Assembly (NCBI RefSeq): GCF_901000735.1
Contig: NC_081550.1
Coordinates: forward strand, 14,302,393-14,366,392
DNA: 64,000 nt
Source: Corylus avellana
Taxonomy: Eukaryota; Streptophyta; Magnoliopsida; Fagales; Betulaceae
Direction of reading: 5' to 3'
Part shown: positions 33,963-46,170 of the stretch, piece after piece
How positions within the stretch are numbered: position 1 is the stretch's first letter
Layout: every line of letters begins with the position of its first letter
The notes under the pieces: generated by a model
What the model was told of the DNA's origin: nothing
What the model saw: the letters and a program-made list of their open reading frames with translations, nothing else
The model's database searches: none
Program-made: the position numbers and the translations under genes

Positions 33963-34631
33963 TTTATCAAGTTTTAAATTTTACAACTTATTAACAGTTA
34001 TAGAGAATACAAGTCAACCAAATAAATTCAATGAAGTTGATTTAGGTGATGATTCACTTACTGCCAACCTTACCCCTTTATTTGGTGGGGCTAGTAGCAC
34101 TGAAAGTACATCAGATGAACTTGTTAACCTGGTTTCTCCTGCTGTTGTTGAATCTAAGGATGGGGCAGGGACTAGGCTGGGGATGGGAGTGGCTTGAGTG
34201 GGATAGCTACCTTTCAAAAGAAGGAATGGCAAAAGACTTCCAAAGTCTGAAATGACTTTGTTTCAATTAGTATAAACGGAGTGAAAAAATCCTAGTGTAA
34301 TTGGTGTAAGAGGCTGTTTTCTGTAAGCAAATCAAATACTACCTCCACACTTTGTAGGCATTTGATTTCGTGTCTGAAATGACAGTGATGGTTTAGGGAC
34401 CTCGACAAACTTTACTTTTAATGAGAGGAAGTTTAGAGAACATGGTGCTTATATGGTACTTCTCCATGAATATCCTTTTAATATGATTGAGCATGAACTT
34501 TTTAACAAGTTCATGAGGGCATGCACACCCCACTAGAAAAAAATTAGAAATTCCACTGTAAAAAATGATTGCATTGCCACTTATAACACTGAAAAAAGGA
34601 AGCTAAATACACTTCTAAGTGGGGTTGAGAA
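33963..34631 (+). pseudogene. hAT transposase N-terminal fragment (copy 1), decayed
   Basis: Plus-strand remnants include a variable N-terminal region (DDSLTANLTPLFGG) and, near 34420-34630, a stretch with HEYPFNMIEHELFNKFMRA and CTPH-stop-KKIRNSTVKNDCIATY. That is the region after the BED finger in plant RICESLEEPER-type hAT transposases. Several stops and frameshifts are present. The frame is cut by an LTR beginning at 34632. It parallels the second copy downstream but is a different copy. Confidence 0.72.
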
Positions 34632-35900
34632 TGTAGTGACCCAAAAAATTCATTAGGCTTAAGCTAGCTTTAGTTAAGGGGTTAATTGGACTTTCGGTCA
34701 CTAGGAACACCTAGAAGGGCATTTTGGGAATTTTAAACTTTCTGACCGAACATTCATAAGGAGGATCACATGAATGTATGCCTGCAAACAGTACACGAAC
34801 ATACGTGTGGGGACCGGCCGAACATTTGTTCACTTATGGTTGACTACTAGATAATGCCTGAATCTACGATTTTAAACCGCTAGGTAAATAGTATGCGAAT
34901 GTTCGCCCCTATAGTACAGAACATTCTCTACTTTTCAGAACAGCCCCCATAACTTTTTCCACCTAGAAATACCCTACTCCTCCCAACCCCTAAACCCCAT
35001 TTTCGACCTTGTGCCCTCTAGAGACCCTGTATGAGTGTTTTTGGTGAGTTTTAGTATTTTCTTGGAGAAGGAGGACAAGTTCTTGGAGGTTTTGCTTGAA
35101 GAAGATAACTTTCTATGCTTAAGTTTCACGTTATAGTCGTTATATTGCTTTTCTAGATTAGCTTAGTTGTTGGTTTGGACTTCTAGCTAGGTTGCGTCTT
35201 AAACCTTGACTTCAGCTCGGTTTAGCATTTTATTCTTGTTGAACGCATTTTCTTATGCATGGAAATATTGTTTTGGGATAAGAGGTCCTAGAAATCCTTT
35301 TGATAGCCTTAGGACCAGTTTTGGAGGTTTAGTAGAACGTGTGGACCAAATGAGGTTCCACCTTAACCTTTTGGTCGAACGTTCGGCCAGGGGACCAAAC
35401 GCCCGTCCAAAAGCGACCAAGGGAACGCCACTTGGGCCAGTTGTTCCATAGCTCATGTTTTCACGTCTTAGGTTCGTTCCAGTTTGGACTTAGGACTAAT
35501 GTCAGGTTTTTCACAGATTTGAAGAACCCGGTCATTTGGAGGAGTACTCGGAGAGTTTATTTGACCCAAGTGAGTTTTAACTCATATAATGCTCGCCATT
35601 TATTTTTCTGCATTGCACTACTATTTTGCGTACTAAAACATGCATATTTACAACTCTCACGATATACACCTTGTTGGACCATGAACTCCATCGTTTGTAA
35701 AAATGTGCTACTTAATAAGATAAAAAAATTGAGATTTGTAAAAGCATGCATGTAATTTACGGACAAACATAATTGCATTCTATGACATGGTACACCGGTA
35801 CATGCGGGATAACGGTCACGAGCTTATAATACATGTTAACTTTATGGTCAAATGTGTGTTGTTGTATGGGCCTTGGATCCAATGGGTAAGTAGCCATTTA
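34632..35900 (+). repeat. Gypsy-type LTR fragment inserted in hAT copy 1
   Basis: It begins TGTAGTGACCCAAAAAATTC at the break in the hAT frame. It continues as non-coding DNA with LTR-like words (GGGATAACGGTCACGAGCTTA, CCTTGGATCCAATGGG). The 3' end is not recognisable and fuses with the 5' region of the next hAT copy, so it is a truncated LTR. Confidence 0.5.
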
Positions 35901-35963
35901 CCCACTTTACCATTGTCTGGTGCAATGGTAAAGTCTTGAAAGTCACCACTTCATGTTAAAAAA

Positions 35964-36210
35964 TAAAATGCTGAATTTTAAGATTTTATCAAGCCACCCC
36001 CTCCTATGTAAAATGCTGAATTCTAATTTTTTTTTTCTTCACTTTTTATCAAGCCACCCCTCCTATGTTTTTGGGTTCTTATATTGCTGATTTTGGTTCT
36101 TAGATTGCTGATTTTGGTATTCTGATTTTGGGTTCTTAGATTGCTGATTTTGTTGGGATATATGGTTGTTGATTTTGATTTTGGTATTCTGATTTTATAA
36201 ATGGGTTCTT
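35964..36210. repeat. Tandem repeats upstream of hAT copy 2
   Basis: The block AAATGCTGAATT...AAGCCACCCC...TCCTATGT occurs twice (about 35966-36007 and 36009-36068). It is followed by several copies of GGTTCTTAGATTGCTGATTTTG (about 36073-36210). Confidence 0.75.
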
Positions 36211-36342
36211 AGATTGATTTGTTTGGAGCTGTATTAGTTAAGTTGCAATTTATATTGCTTGTTAGTTTTAGTTAGCCACCTATTAGTATAGTTATGGACT
36301 GAAGTTTGATATGAATTTTTTGTTTGAAGTTTAACTTGCAAC

Positions 36343-38545
36343 ATGGTGGATGCTGACATTAGTGAGTTGCAACTTGTTGATGAAAATACAGTTGAGGAGT
36401 ATGAGAATGAGGATGAGTTCCAAATTAGCCTAGGTGCTAATATAGATGACGAAACTTGTAGTGTTGAGGTTCCTGATACTGCTACATCAAGATTGGTTAG
36501 AGTTTCAAGTGCAGAAGAAGGTAGTTCAAAGAATTCACATAAGAGAAAGGAGAGGCAGAAGACCTCTTTTGTTTGGAATCATTTTGTTGAAGTAGATGAA
36601 GGTGGTGTGAAAAAAAATCAATGCAAATGGTGTAAGACTAAATTCAAAAAAACAAAATCTAGTACTACATCTACATTGTTAAGGCATTTGAAAAATTGTT
36701 TGAGTTTCATATGATCTAAGAAGCAAAAGACTTTGTCGGTTGATACTAGTGATAATGTTGTAAATTTTCATTTTGATGAGACTAGGGTGAGAGAACTTGT
36801 TTCTCACATGATCTTTTATCATGAGTACCCTTTTATGATAATGGAGCATGTGTTATATAACAAGGTTATGAAAGCTTGCACACCACATTGGAGAAAGATT
36901 TCTCGTATTACTGCTAAGGCTTTGTGTTTTGCCACTTATGAAAAGGAGAAAAAAAAAAAGAAGTCTTTTTTTAGTAAGGTTAACAAAGTTAACATCACAA
37001 TTGACATGTGGACTTCATGTTAAAACTCTTCTTACATGGTTTTAACATGTCATTTTATAGATACATGGGTTTTAAATAGGTGTGTGTTGAACTTTTGTAG
37101 TCTTCCCCCTCCACACACTGGACATGCAATTGCTGAGACACTGCTTAAATGTTTTAGAGATTGGGGTATTTAGAATAAAATTTGTTCAATCACTGTAGAC
37201 AATGCAAGTGCTACTGATTTAGCAATGAGGCAGTTACGAGATGTTTTTAACAAAAGGAAATTGTTGTTGGAGAGAAGTTGTTTCATGTTAGATGTTGTGC
37301 ACATGTAACTAATTTGTTGGTTAAAGATGGGCTGACCGAAATTAAGCCAATTGTTGATTGTGTTAGGGATGGTGTTAAATACATAGTTGCATCTGAATCG
37401 AGGTTACTGAAATTTGCTGAGCATGCAACGAATTTGCAATTTTCTAAGAAAAAACTGTTTTTGGATGTGCCTACCTGTTGGATTAGTACTTATACGATGT
37501 TGGCAACAACACTTGAGTTTAGGGAGGTTTTCCCTATGTATAGTTATAATGATAATATATTTACTTGGGTGCCCTCACATGAGGATTGGGTTAAAGTTGA
37601 ATATGTGTGCGAACTCTTGGAGGTATTCAACCGGGTAACCAGGATTGTATCTGGGAGTGACTATCCGATAGTTAACTTATTCCTTCCTGAATTTTGGCAG
37701 ATGAAGGATGTCCTAAACAAGAAATCTAATTATGAAAATGAATACATTAGATCCCTGGCACAAAAAATGAAAATTAAGTTTGATAAATATTGGGGTGAGT
37801 GCAATTTGTTGATGTCAGTTGCTGCAATTCTGGACCCAAGGTGTAAGATGATGTTGATCAAATTTTGCTTTCCAATAATCACAAAGAGAGTGAAGTTGCT
37901 GCAAATATTAAGCTTGTTGAAAAAAGTATGAAAGAAATTTATGATGTGTATGTCAATGAGCACAATTCAAACCTTGTGGAACAACATCTTCATAAAAGCT
38001 CTTCACATGGTGCTTCAAGTAGTAATGCAATTTGTGAAAAGGGTGAAGGTGGTAGGGATTTGTTTGAGTCATTCCGTAGAACTATTGATTCGGTGCAGCA
38101 ACCTATTAAATCAGACTTGGACATATACTTGGAAGAGAGTGTATTCATACCTGAGAAGGGTTTGGAATTTAATGCATTGGAATGGTGGAAAACCAATACC
38201 TTGAAGTACTGTATTTTGTCTAAAGTGGCCAAAGATATCTTGTCAATCCATATTACTACTGTGACTTCAGAGTCTACTTTTAGTGCTGGGGGAAGGGTTA
38301 TCGATCCCCATAGAGCTTCACTAGCACCTGAGACAGTGGAAAAATTACTATGTGGGGCTGATTGGGTGAGAGCAATGTATGGGTTAAAAAAGGGTGATTC
38401 AGTAAGTTTCAATTTTTCCTAAATTATTTTTATTATTTTCAGTTTCTTAATATCTTGTACTTGAACTAATTACTTTCCATTTGTTATGTTAGGTGGAGGA
38501 TATGGATGATTGTGAGGTGGGGATTGATTTGCCAGAGGGAAAATA
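36343..38545 (+). pseudogene. hAT (RICESLEEPER-type) transposase copy 2, nearly full length but broken
   Basis: The ATG at 36343 opens a frame with an acidic N-terminus and a BED zinc finger (FVWNHFVEVDEG, CKWCKTKFK, LLRHLKNC). Then come LVSHMIFYHEYPFMIMEHV, VNITIDMWTS, the catalytic-core region (SITVDNASATDLAMRQL, VRCCAHVTNLLV, DVPTCWISTYTML, LMSVAAILDPRCKM) and the C-terminal hAT dimerisation domain (FNALEWWKTNTLKY, SKVAKDILSI, TVTSESTFSAGGRVIDPHR). A short last exon after an intron (donor about 38403, acceptor about 38491) adds VEDMDDCEVGIDLPEGK. It is broken by stops near 36714, 37021 and 37171 and by frameshifts near 37270 and 37865, so it is inactive. Confidence 0.9.
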
Positions 38546-38847
38546 ATTGTTATTGTTCAATGTTGCATTTTAGTTGATTTTGTTAGTTGATTATGTATGG
38601 AATTGTGAGGTAGAGATTAATATGTTATGTTTGTTTAATGTTCTTTAACATTTTAGTTGATTCTGTGTGGATGATTGTAATGTTGGGATTAATCTGTTAT
38701 ATTTGTTTAATGTTCTTTAGCATTTTAGTTGATTCTGTTAGTTTTAATTGTAAGGTTGAAATTAATCTGTTATGTTTGTTCAATGTTCTTTAGTATTTTA
38801 ACTGATTTTGTATGGATGATTTTAAGGTGGAAATTAATCTGCTAGAT
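38546..38847. repeat. ~72-bp tandem repeats derived from the hAT last-exon region
   Basis: ATTAATCTG/ATTAATATG starts at 38616, 38688, 38761 and 38833, a period of 72-73 bp. Each is followed by TTTAATGTTCTTTAGCATTTTA-like sequence and resembles the hAT last exon (GTGGGGATTGATTTGCCAGAG). The array resumes at 40369-40490 beyond an inserted LTR. Confidence 0.8.
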
Positions 38848-40368
38848 TGATGTGGTATTTTTGTGTCCAAAAATATCAATAATAAAAATAACCACTCGCA
38901 ATAGTACGAATCCTGTAGGATAGGGCTATATTGAGGGTGTCGAACCTCAAGGACTGCAAGGGTTTTATTATCAAATTTGAAAGATTAAAATTAACTTAAT
39001 TAAAAAGAGATTTGATTTGATTTTCTTTAAAACTAAAGTGCATGAAAATAAAAGAGATTTAAAATAAGAGAGAGTGTAGGGTATTGACTTCACCTTTATC
39101 CGCACAACAATGGTTAATCATAATTAATCCCAGAAATTCATTCTATGCATGTTATAAATAAACAAGAAATTACCTTATTAAAGAATAAGCATAATTTATC
39201 TTTGGTTGTCACGGATCGTCCACCTAACCACTAAGATGCGGTACGACCCGTCTTCCCTAGGTATAAATTATCAAATTCTTTAACAGGATACACACAATCA
39301 ATGAATAAGTGTAACCCATCTTCGGTTGGCACGGACTGTCTACCTAAATTACACTAAACTAGGGTGTAGTACAATCCGTCTTCCCTAGGCATGGCCTATC
39401 AAATCCTATTGATCATATGTCAATTAAACCCATTGTATAACCATCATTCTCATAATCACAGAAAACAAGAATGATTTGAGATCAATAAAAGTAAAATACT
39501 TTTTAAGACAAGAAAATAATTCACAAATATTGATTTTGGCATTTAAGAACAATTGCATTTAATAATTAAGAACAAAATCAAAATGTAGCAATTCTCATAG
39601 TTATACAATCAACATGCATAAATTGAAAATCTAGAAATTAAATACAATCAAACCGTTGTACTTGGATAGGGTTACATCAACACCCCACGAAGGGGTTTAG
39701 CCGCTCATGATCTTCTAAGCTCCAAAGACAATTTTACTGAATTTTGCTCTAGAAAGTAGTGTGTCTTTTTTTATCAATGCTTAGAGGCCTATTTATAGGG
39801 CTTAGGAGAGTCCTAGAAGCCCTAGCAATCCTAAAAATTTCGGAGATTTAAGTCCAAGTCCAATTAGGATAAAGAAAACTTAAGTCCAAAACGGAATAGG
39901 ATTCGCCCAGAATTGCGTTCCTATCTTGCGGGGCGATTTTGGCAATGCGGTGCTCCGAATTAGAAAAATTCTATTTCACAATGATTTGTAAAAATTTGAG
40001 TTAGCTTTCGAGTACCACTTGAATCATCTCAATCTGATATTTGAGCTGAAAGTTATAGCCAAAATACCGAGACGTATGCAGAATCCAAAATTGAATCCAA
40101 TCCGATTTTAACTCCAATTTGAGAAATTCCGAATTAATCCCTTCCTTTATTTGATTAAACTTAACCACCACATATAAGTCCTCTGTTATGATTGGCTACG
40201 CTTAATCATCTCAAAGTGTGCTTTTAAGCCCAAAATCAATGGAATTAATTGCATCTTTATTTATAACCTGAAAACACAAAAACAAAACAAAATCAAACAA
40301 ATAACAACGCTAAGGAATTAACATTTGCAAATTAAGGGGCTTGAATGTGCAACATTCGGCGCTTATCA
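38848..40368 (-). repeat. Solo LTR inserted in the hAT tandem array
   Basis: It starts TGATGTGGTATTTTTG and ends GGCGCTTATCA in plus coordinates. In minus sense it begins TGATAAGCGCCGAATGTTGC, a diverged relative of the LARD LTR start. A minus-sense TATAAATA lies near 39795. It interrupts a 72-bp repeat unit, which resumes on the right. The flanking 5-mers (TAGAT / ATGAA) do not match. An internal duplication (CACGGATCGTCCACCTAA / CACGGACTGTCTACCTAA) is visible near 39210 and 39331. Confidence 0.7.
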
Positions 40369-40619
40369 ATGAACATAATTATGTTTGTTCAATGTTCTTT
40401 AGCATTTTAATTGATTTTGTATTTCTGTTAGTTGATTATGTACAATATGATTGATTGTGAGGTGGAGATTAATCTGCCAAAGCTAGAGGAAACATAATTG
40501 TATGGTTTAGCAAAGTAGTGTCAATTTATTTGTTTGATTTATTTATTTATTTATGTTAAGATTTTGAATTTAAAGAAAAAACTCTAATATACTTAAATTA
40601 CAACAAAAAAAAAAAAAAA

Positions 40620-40775
40620 AAGTCGAGCTCGAGCTCAAACAGGGTTCCAACCCTATCGAGCCAAGCTCGAGCAGCGAAGTCAGGCTCGACTCGAGCTCGA
40701 GCTCGAGCTTGAGCCTGAGCCAAAAATAAACGAGCTGAGCCCGGACAGCCCAAGCTCGGCTCGTTTACACCCCTA
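40620..40775. mobile_element. hAT 3' terminus with CTCGAGC subterminal repeats
   Basis: Dense palindromic GAGCTCGAGC words lead into CGGCTCGTTTACACCCCTA. Reversed, this is TAGGGGTGTAAACGAGCC, a widespread plant hAT terminus. The next 8 bases are AGTATGCA. I found no matching left terminus with the same 8-mer in the window, so the left end is lost, or this belongs to a separate truncated element. Confidence 0.7.
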
Positions 40776-40849
40776 AGTATGCATAACTCAAATGTGAGAT
40801 TCAACTAACTTTCTCTCTAGAAATAAATACTTTTATGTCAATATGCTTG

Positions 40850-41300
40850 TAGTGCAAGGAGCTCCTGGTATTCAGAGAGAAAGAAAATCGCTGCAGATAT
40901 AACTCAAAATATCTCTAACGGCATCACAATGACATCTAGATTACCCAGCCCTGAGATAAAATTCTGCAGTTATGTATCCTGACACGTAGCCTCACAATAA
41001 GCTACACATTATGCATGTCTCAACAGTTGAGGAAGCTATAAGTATTTGTATGACACTTTTCCACGTAATAGTTCTTCCCACCATCACAAATACACTAACT
41101 GGACAACCAAAATAATCGGCATCACAATATCCAACTACATCAAGAATGTGGATTACCGTTACATTGGCACAAAATCCCTAGCACCCCCGCAAGTACCTTA
41201 GTACTTCTTTGCAGCTTTCAAGTGACTCAAGTATTTACCAAGTACACCAACAATATAATCATATAATTTTATGTACATACTTAAGTGCACATCAAGCTAC
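40850..41300 (-). pseudogene. Ty1/copia RNase H remnant
   Basis: Minus-strand fragments read VVGYCDADYFGCPVSVFVMVGRTITWKS, split by shifts (key words GYCDADY, FVMVGRTITWKS, LIASSTVE). This is the DADxAG...SGYVF-x-x-SWxSKKQ...SSTEAEY region of copia RNase H. Stops and frameshifts are frequent. Only the 3' end of pol can be recognised. Confidence 0.6.
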
Positions 41301-41504
41301 ACACAGTTAACGCAAATATGATTGCTTGGGGTTATTGAGACTTAGAAGTTATCACATTTTCACAATATGTGTCTTTCCAGGAGAGACATGTCAGGATCAC
41401 CAAGGATTGAGGATGTCACAATAAATTTATGATGCATGTGAAAATAGAAATATACACTCATAAATATCCTCATTCATCAAATAATAAGATTTTTTTCTTA
41501 CACA

Positions 41505-41760
41505 CATGCTAGAGTTCGCAACACACATTGCACTCTTACACATTATTTTTCATCTCAAATTCATGATGGAGTCTCTAACACATAATGAACTCTAAAGCAC
41601 TATTTTTTATCTCATATTCATGCTAGAGTCATAATTGACTCTTACGTATTATTTTTATCTCAACTCCATGCCAGAGTCCATAATACACAATAGACTCTTA
41701 CGCACTATTTTTTGTCAAAATTCTATGCTAGAGTCCGCAATACAAAATGAACTTCTACGC
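41505..41760. repeat. ~57-bp imperfect tandem repeat, five units
   Basis: CATGCTAGAGTC-like starts lie at about 41505, 41562, 41619, 41667 and 41724 (periods 57, 57, 48 and 57). Each is followed by CACAATGAACTCTTACGCACTATTTTTTATCTCA-like sequence (here described, not exact). No coding signal. Confidence 0.8.
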
Positions 41761-41984
41761 ATGATAAATCAAAATAATTAAATATAAAGACTTAAAATGA
41801 CCCGCTATCGAAAGGATAGGACTAAGTAACCAAGTGCAAATTATTTAACCATTTTTTTCATTGTCCCAAGCATCCTACCAAATAATAATTTACTGAAAGG
41901 GCAAAGTAATTATCCGTATGGACCTTGGTATAACAGTTCACAAAATAATAATCCAGCATTTATTTATTTATTTATTTTGAATAA

Positions 41985-43010
41985 TATCCAATAAAATCTA
42001 ATAATTTATCATGGCTAGTCTCACGATAGGTGAGTACGCAACTACTCAAAATCATTTATTTTGATGTACAACATCATCTATGTTGAACAACAACAAAAAA
42101 AATCCAATAATTTATCATAATTAGTCTCACGATAGGCGAGTACATAAACACTCAAAATTATTGGTTTGGTCTACAACAATAATATCCACATTAAACTGAA
42201 GGTTCATTTATCTCAAAATAAATATCATAATAAATGCACGTATTTCAACTTCAATTGGAAGATAACAGAAAATCATAAATATTACTTCTAATCATAATCA
42301 AAATGAACATTAATCATAAATTGTATATCTCATTAAAATAATAATAATAATAAATAAATAATAATAAATAAATAAATAAATAAATAAAAAACTTCTCTTA
42401 GGTAAAAGTGAAAATGAAATCCATTTATTTATCTCACTTAGTCCAGATATTTTGAAATAACTCATTAAAATGATTACCAAGTGCACATTTACAATGATAA
42501 AGACACAACATGTTGAATCATTATAAAATATTCGGGACAAAAATTGATTTTGTTCATTTAAATAAGAATTTTATATTCGCAAATAATCTCTAGATTTACT
42601 CCAAGATGTCTTTCAAACAAGCTAGAGGTTTAACTAATGGACACAAAGTAATATTCAATCAAAATAACATAAAACCATAGCAACCACCAAAATTACACCA
42701 CATGCACAGCATCACTGAATTACAATAATGGCAATGATGTATCATGTATTAAACATGCTGATGCTCTCAAAGTTTGCAAAACCCTTTATTAAATTAACGA
42801 TAAAATCCAACAATTTATTGCAGTTAGTCCCACGATAGGTGAGAGCATAACTGGTCAAAATCATCAATTTTATTCGTAACATAATTATTCGTTCACAAAA
42901 AACCATTTATTGAATTTACAATAAAATCCAACAATTTATCACAGTTTGTCCCACGATAGGCGAGAACATAACCGGTCAAAATCATTGATTTTATACACAA
43001 CACAATTATT
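41985..43010. repeat. Dispersed ~110-bp repeats around TCCCACGATAGGTGAG
   Basis: CACGATAGG(T/C)GAG occurs at about 42022, 42128, 42831 and 42952. Each sits in a shared context (AATCCAA(C/T)AATTTATCA before, TCAAAATCAT after). They form two pairs with internal spacing of 106 and 121 bp, separated by about 700 bp. Confidence 0.75.
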
Positions 43011-44813
43011 CATATTATACAAAATTCCTTAATCTCAATAGGAATGTATATAAATTTCACAAGCAATAATACATGCACCCTTTATTTATTTATTATAGCA
43101 CATGCCTTAAAATTAGTATTTGTTCATAACCAAATATTTCAGAATTACAAATCTAATGAACAATGTATACAAAATAAGCTGATATTAACATTTGCTTTCT
43201 TCAATATAATACTTACCCCTTTCTTTTCATTTCTCAATATGGGACATAACACTCACACGTGCATTTACAACAAATCTCTCATTCACATGTGAGGTTCTTT
43301 TACATTGACTCAACTCTCTCTTCTATGTGAGTCATTTTACAAATCATAGAATGTCACGTATACAAGAGTTATACCAATAGCATTTTATCAAATTATGGGC
43401 AGGAACCAAAGTTTTATGAGAAAATATATAACTTACTTCTCTCATAAGATGACATATCTCCAAGAAATAATACTTAAAATATCTTGGGTCAAAAACGCGT
43501 GTTGTCCATGACAAAGGAAATAAAAAATTTTGGATTCTATGTTCCACATTTAACACGCATGGAGGAAATTGTCAATCTGTGCACCATAAATCTTACATCT
43601 TTATGTTGAACATAAATATACTGTTTAACGCATTAATAATTTTTGCTCGACAAAAAATATTCCAATCAAAATAAACATCACATATGATTGAAATAAATAT
43701 CAATGGAGTAGTCAAAGCTCTCATTTTTAGGGACAAAAAATATATATTTATACTCAAAACCATATGTATACATAAAAAAACAAAACAATGTGTATACTCA
43801 CAAAAATAAAACACATTATTGAAATAAATATTACACAAAAAACTTATCAATCTCAAATCTCAAAATAAATACCGCAATTGAGACCAATCTCCTTTTCACC
43901 AAAATCTTCATATCCAATAAAATCAAGTTTATAAAAATATAAACAACTCATAGTTGGACATAAAAAGACATGAATCTAGGATAAGTTCACACAAATTTAA
44001 TCTTTAACTGCTTTGTTTTATAAATATGTAAATTAATGTCAAAGCAAAAGTCTCATCACTCCATCAAATATGCACACAATGTTGAAGTTCACACATAGCT
44101 CTATCACATGTCCATCTTTAACCTTTCTCTTTCTTATTTTTTTTTTTTTTTAATAATAAAAATTAAGTCCTTATGCTTCGACTTCCACTTTTGCAATCAT
44201 AAACTAAAACATAAAGATGGCTACTTTGAACAAGCCGGTACAAAACCTAAATCCACAATTCAAGAAAAGCTATAGCTAAAACTGCCAAATAAACCATAAA
44301 TGTATGGCAGATGCCAATATAGGGTTGAGAAGAATACAGAAGTATGGAGCAATTTACTACATGACACTAAATTCGGTCAGTCTTTATGAATTGATTGATG
44401 CACCCATTCTGCTCAGACCTATTCCATAACAGAATAATGGTCTGAGAATTATATAGGACCCCAAAAAATAGTCTAGGTAATAGAAAAAGCTTATTTCTTC
44501 TATTTTTATTTTTTTTTAGAAGTTTACGACAATCCATTATCAATTTGGACCTAGATTCAACAAATCCATTATCACCAGTAATCTCATACCACCCAAAACG
44601 CAAACAATCTACGATTCATAATCGAAAACAAAACCTACCCAAAAAAAAAAAAAGGGCGGCAGATTAAATGACTTTACGAGTATTTGGCACCAAAAATCAA
44701 GATTTTTCAAACGGTACACTTATATTACCCATAGCAGTAGTGGCGGCAAGAAATTCAAATCCACTACCGCCTCCACTCGAAATCAAATCTTGTTTGTTCA
44801 CGATATTTTTCAG

Positions 44814-44847
<34 letters not shown>
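43011..44847. other. AT-rich DNA with no recognised gene
   Basis: The short open frames have no domains. It may be decayed internal DNA of the copia-type element whose LTR starts at 44863, but I see no pol motifs here. A run of about 35 A lies at 44813-44847. Confidence 0.4.
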
Positions 44848-44850
<3 letters not shown>

Positions 44851-45458
44851 TCTGATACCAATTGTTAGAATAAATCAATAATAAATATGATCTTTCTTCA
44901 TAGCATATATAAATAAATCTAACAATGTTATACCTTCAATATTCTCATAACAAGCTTTCAATATCTAACTCCATCAATCTCCTGCCCAAACATATACTAT
45001 AGAAGAAGACTGTGTTTTGTATGTGGAGAGAGACTATTACTCTCAACCCTAATTTTCACCTAATAACCTAATGAAGCTTAATGGGTAAACTTTACTTATA
45101 TATAGGGGGTGAGAGTAAATGGCTTCCTCATGTGTCCACAAAATTGTCCCATCCCATTATGGGCATAAAACAAAACAAATGATTATCTTAGTCCACCCAA
45201 AAGGAATAAATACAACAAAAGACAACAAAACTCCTCATCTGTAAACATTTGAATTCAAATATTAATGGATCACACAGTTGTAGATAAAGTTATCTTTGTA
45301 GATAAACTTATCTCATAGATTAGTAGTAAGTTTAAATGTATTCTTATCTTGTAGATAAATGTACAGTTCAAATAAGTAATTCAGTTAGGTTGATTACTAT
45401 AAACAGACATAGCCTCACTCAGTTGAGTAAGGCACAACAATCATTTTATATTCTATCA
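44848..45458 (-). repeat. LTR with adjacent initiator-Met-type primer-binding site (copia-like), minus orientation
   Basis: GGCTCTGATACCA at 44848-44860 is the complement of TGGTATCAGAGCC, the common primer site for initiator-Met tRNA. Two bases on, an LTR of 596 bp (44863-45458) starts TGTTAGAAT and ends ATTCTATCA, giving short inverted ends. A minus-sense TATATATAAG near 45096-45106 fits a U3 promoter in minus orientation, making this the 5' LTR of an element whose interior lay to the left. A matching 3' LTR was not found. Confidence 0.7.
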
Positions 45459-45469
45459 TAGCCCCAAAA

Positions 45470-46170
45470 CGGGCCTTTAAGAAATCATCAGGACTTCCAG
45501 ATATCTCACTGGAAGTTTCCCCTCTTTCCTTCTAAGACAATCAAACAACCTCTCCTTCCCACTCCCTGAAATGCCAGCAAAGAAACAAGTGTTTTTGTAA
45601 GGATTAACAAACAAACTTGAGAGAGCTGGAAATTCCATCGGAACCCGATTAACTTTCTCCATAGAGGGGAAGAGAGAAGCCTCAGAAAAGATAAGAACAT
45701 CATCTGCAAAGCAGAGATGAGAAAGCTTAATACCTTGACATTTTCGTGTCAAAGTGAAATTCAGACCCCAAGGCCGCTTCCTCCATAAGCTTTGAGAAAA
45801 TTCACTCTGGATCCCAAAACTCCATAGGGAGATGGAGAATTTTGATCCAGATAGGAATAGACGATGGGGAAAGCTTCTTCAGTTGCATCCACATCTTACA
45901 CGTGTACATTCATCTTCAAAACGACAAAATAGAGAGACCATTATCAAGGGAGAGAACCTCAATCTCACCATATTGGCTCCACATTGATCAACCAACTTCT
46001 TCACCAAGAAGAAAGGAAGTGGCTTGTCCAGGAATCAACCCACCAAGCTAGGGCTCCAGCAAGCAATACCCTTTTTCACAACTTCCACCCAAGGATTCAC
46101 AACAACCCTTCCATTAGACTTAGTTGGCGCGTCAAATTAGAGCTTCCCCTAAACTTTTTTCCTTGTTGAA
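45470..46170 (-). pseudogene. Deleted LINE: ORF1-type DUF4283 piece joined to an RT fragment
   Basis: In minus sense 46170-45760 gives frames with CWSPSLVG, FLDKPLPFFLVKKLVDQ and, one frame over, QYGEIEVLSLDNG. This is the DUF4283 region of plant LINE ORF1. At 45752-45477 it is followed directly by an RT palm fragment (KLSHLCFADDVLIFSEASL, GKLPVRYLEVLM). The EEP domain and first half of the RT that should lie between them are missing, so this is an internal deletion or a fusion of two fragments. Confidence 0.72.

Noticed and set aside
41505..41760. CRISPR-like spacing of repeats
   Set aside because: Plant nuclear context. The repeats diverge, and the intervening DNA is repeated too.
44848..44870. 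GGCTCTGATACCA as part of a tRNA gene
   Set aside because: No cloverleaf surrounds it. It fits a retroelement primer-binding site next to an LTR.
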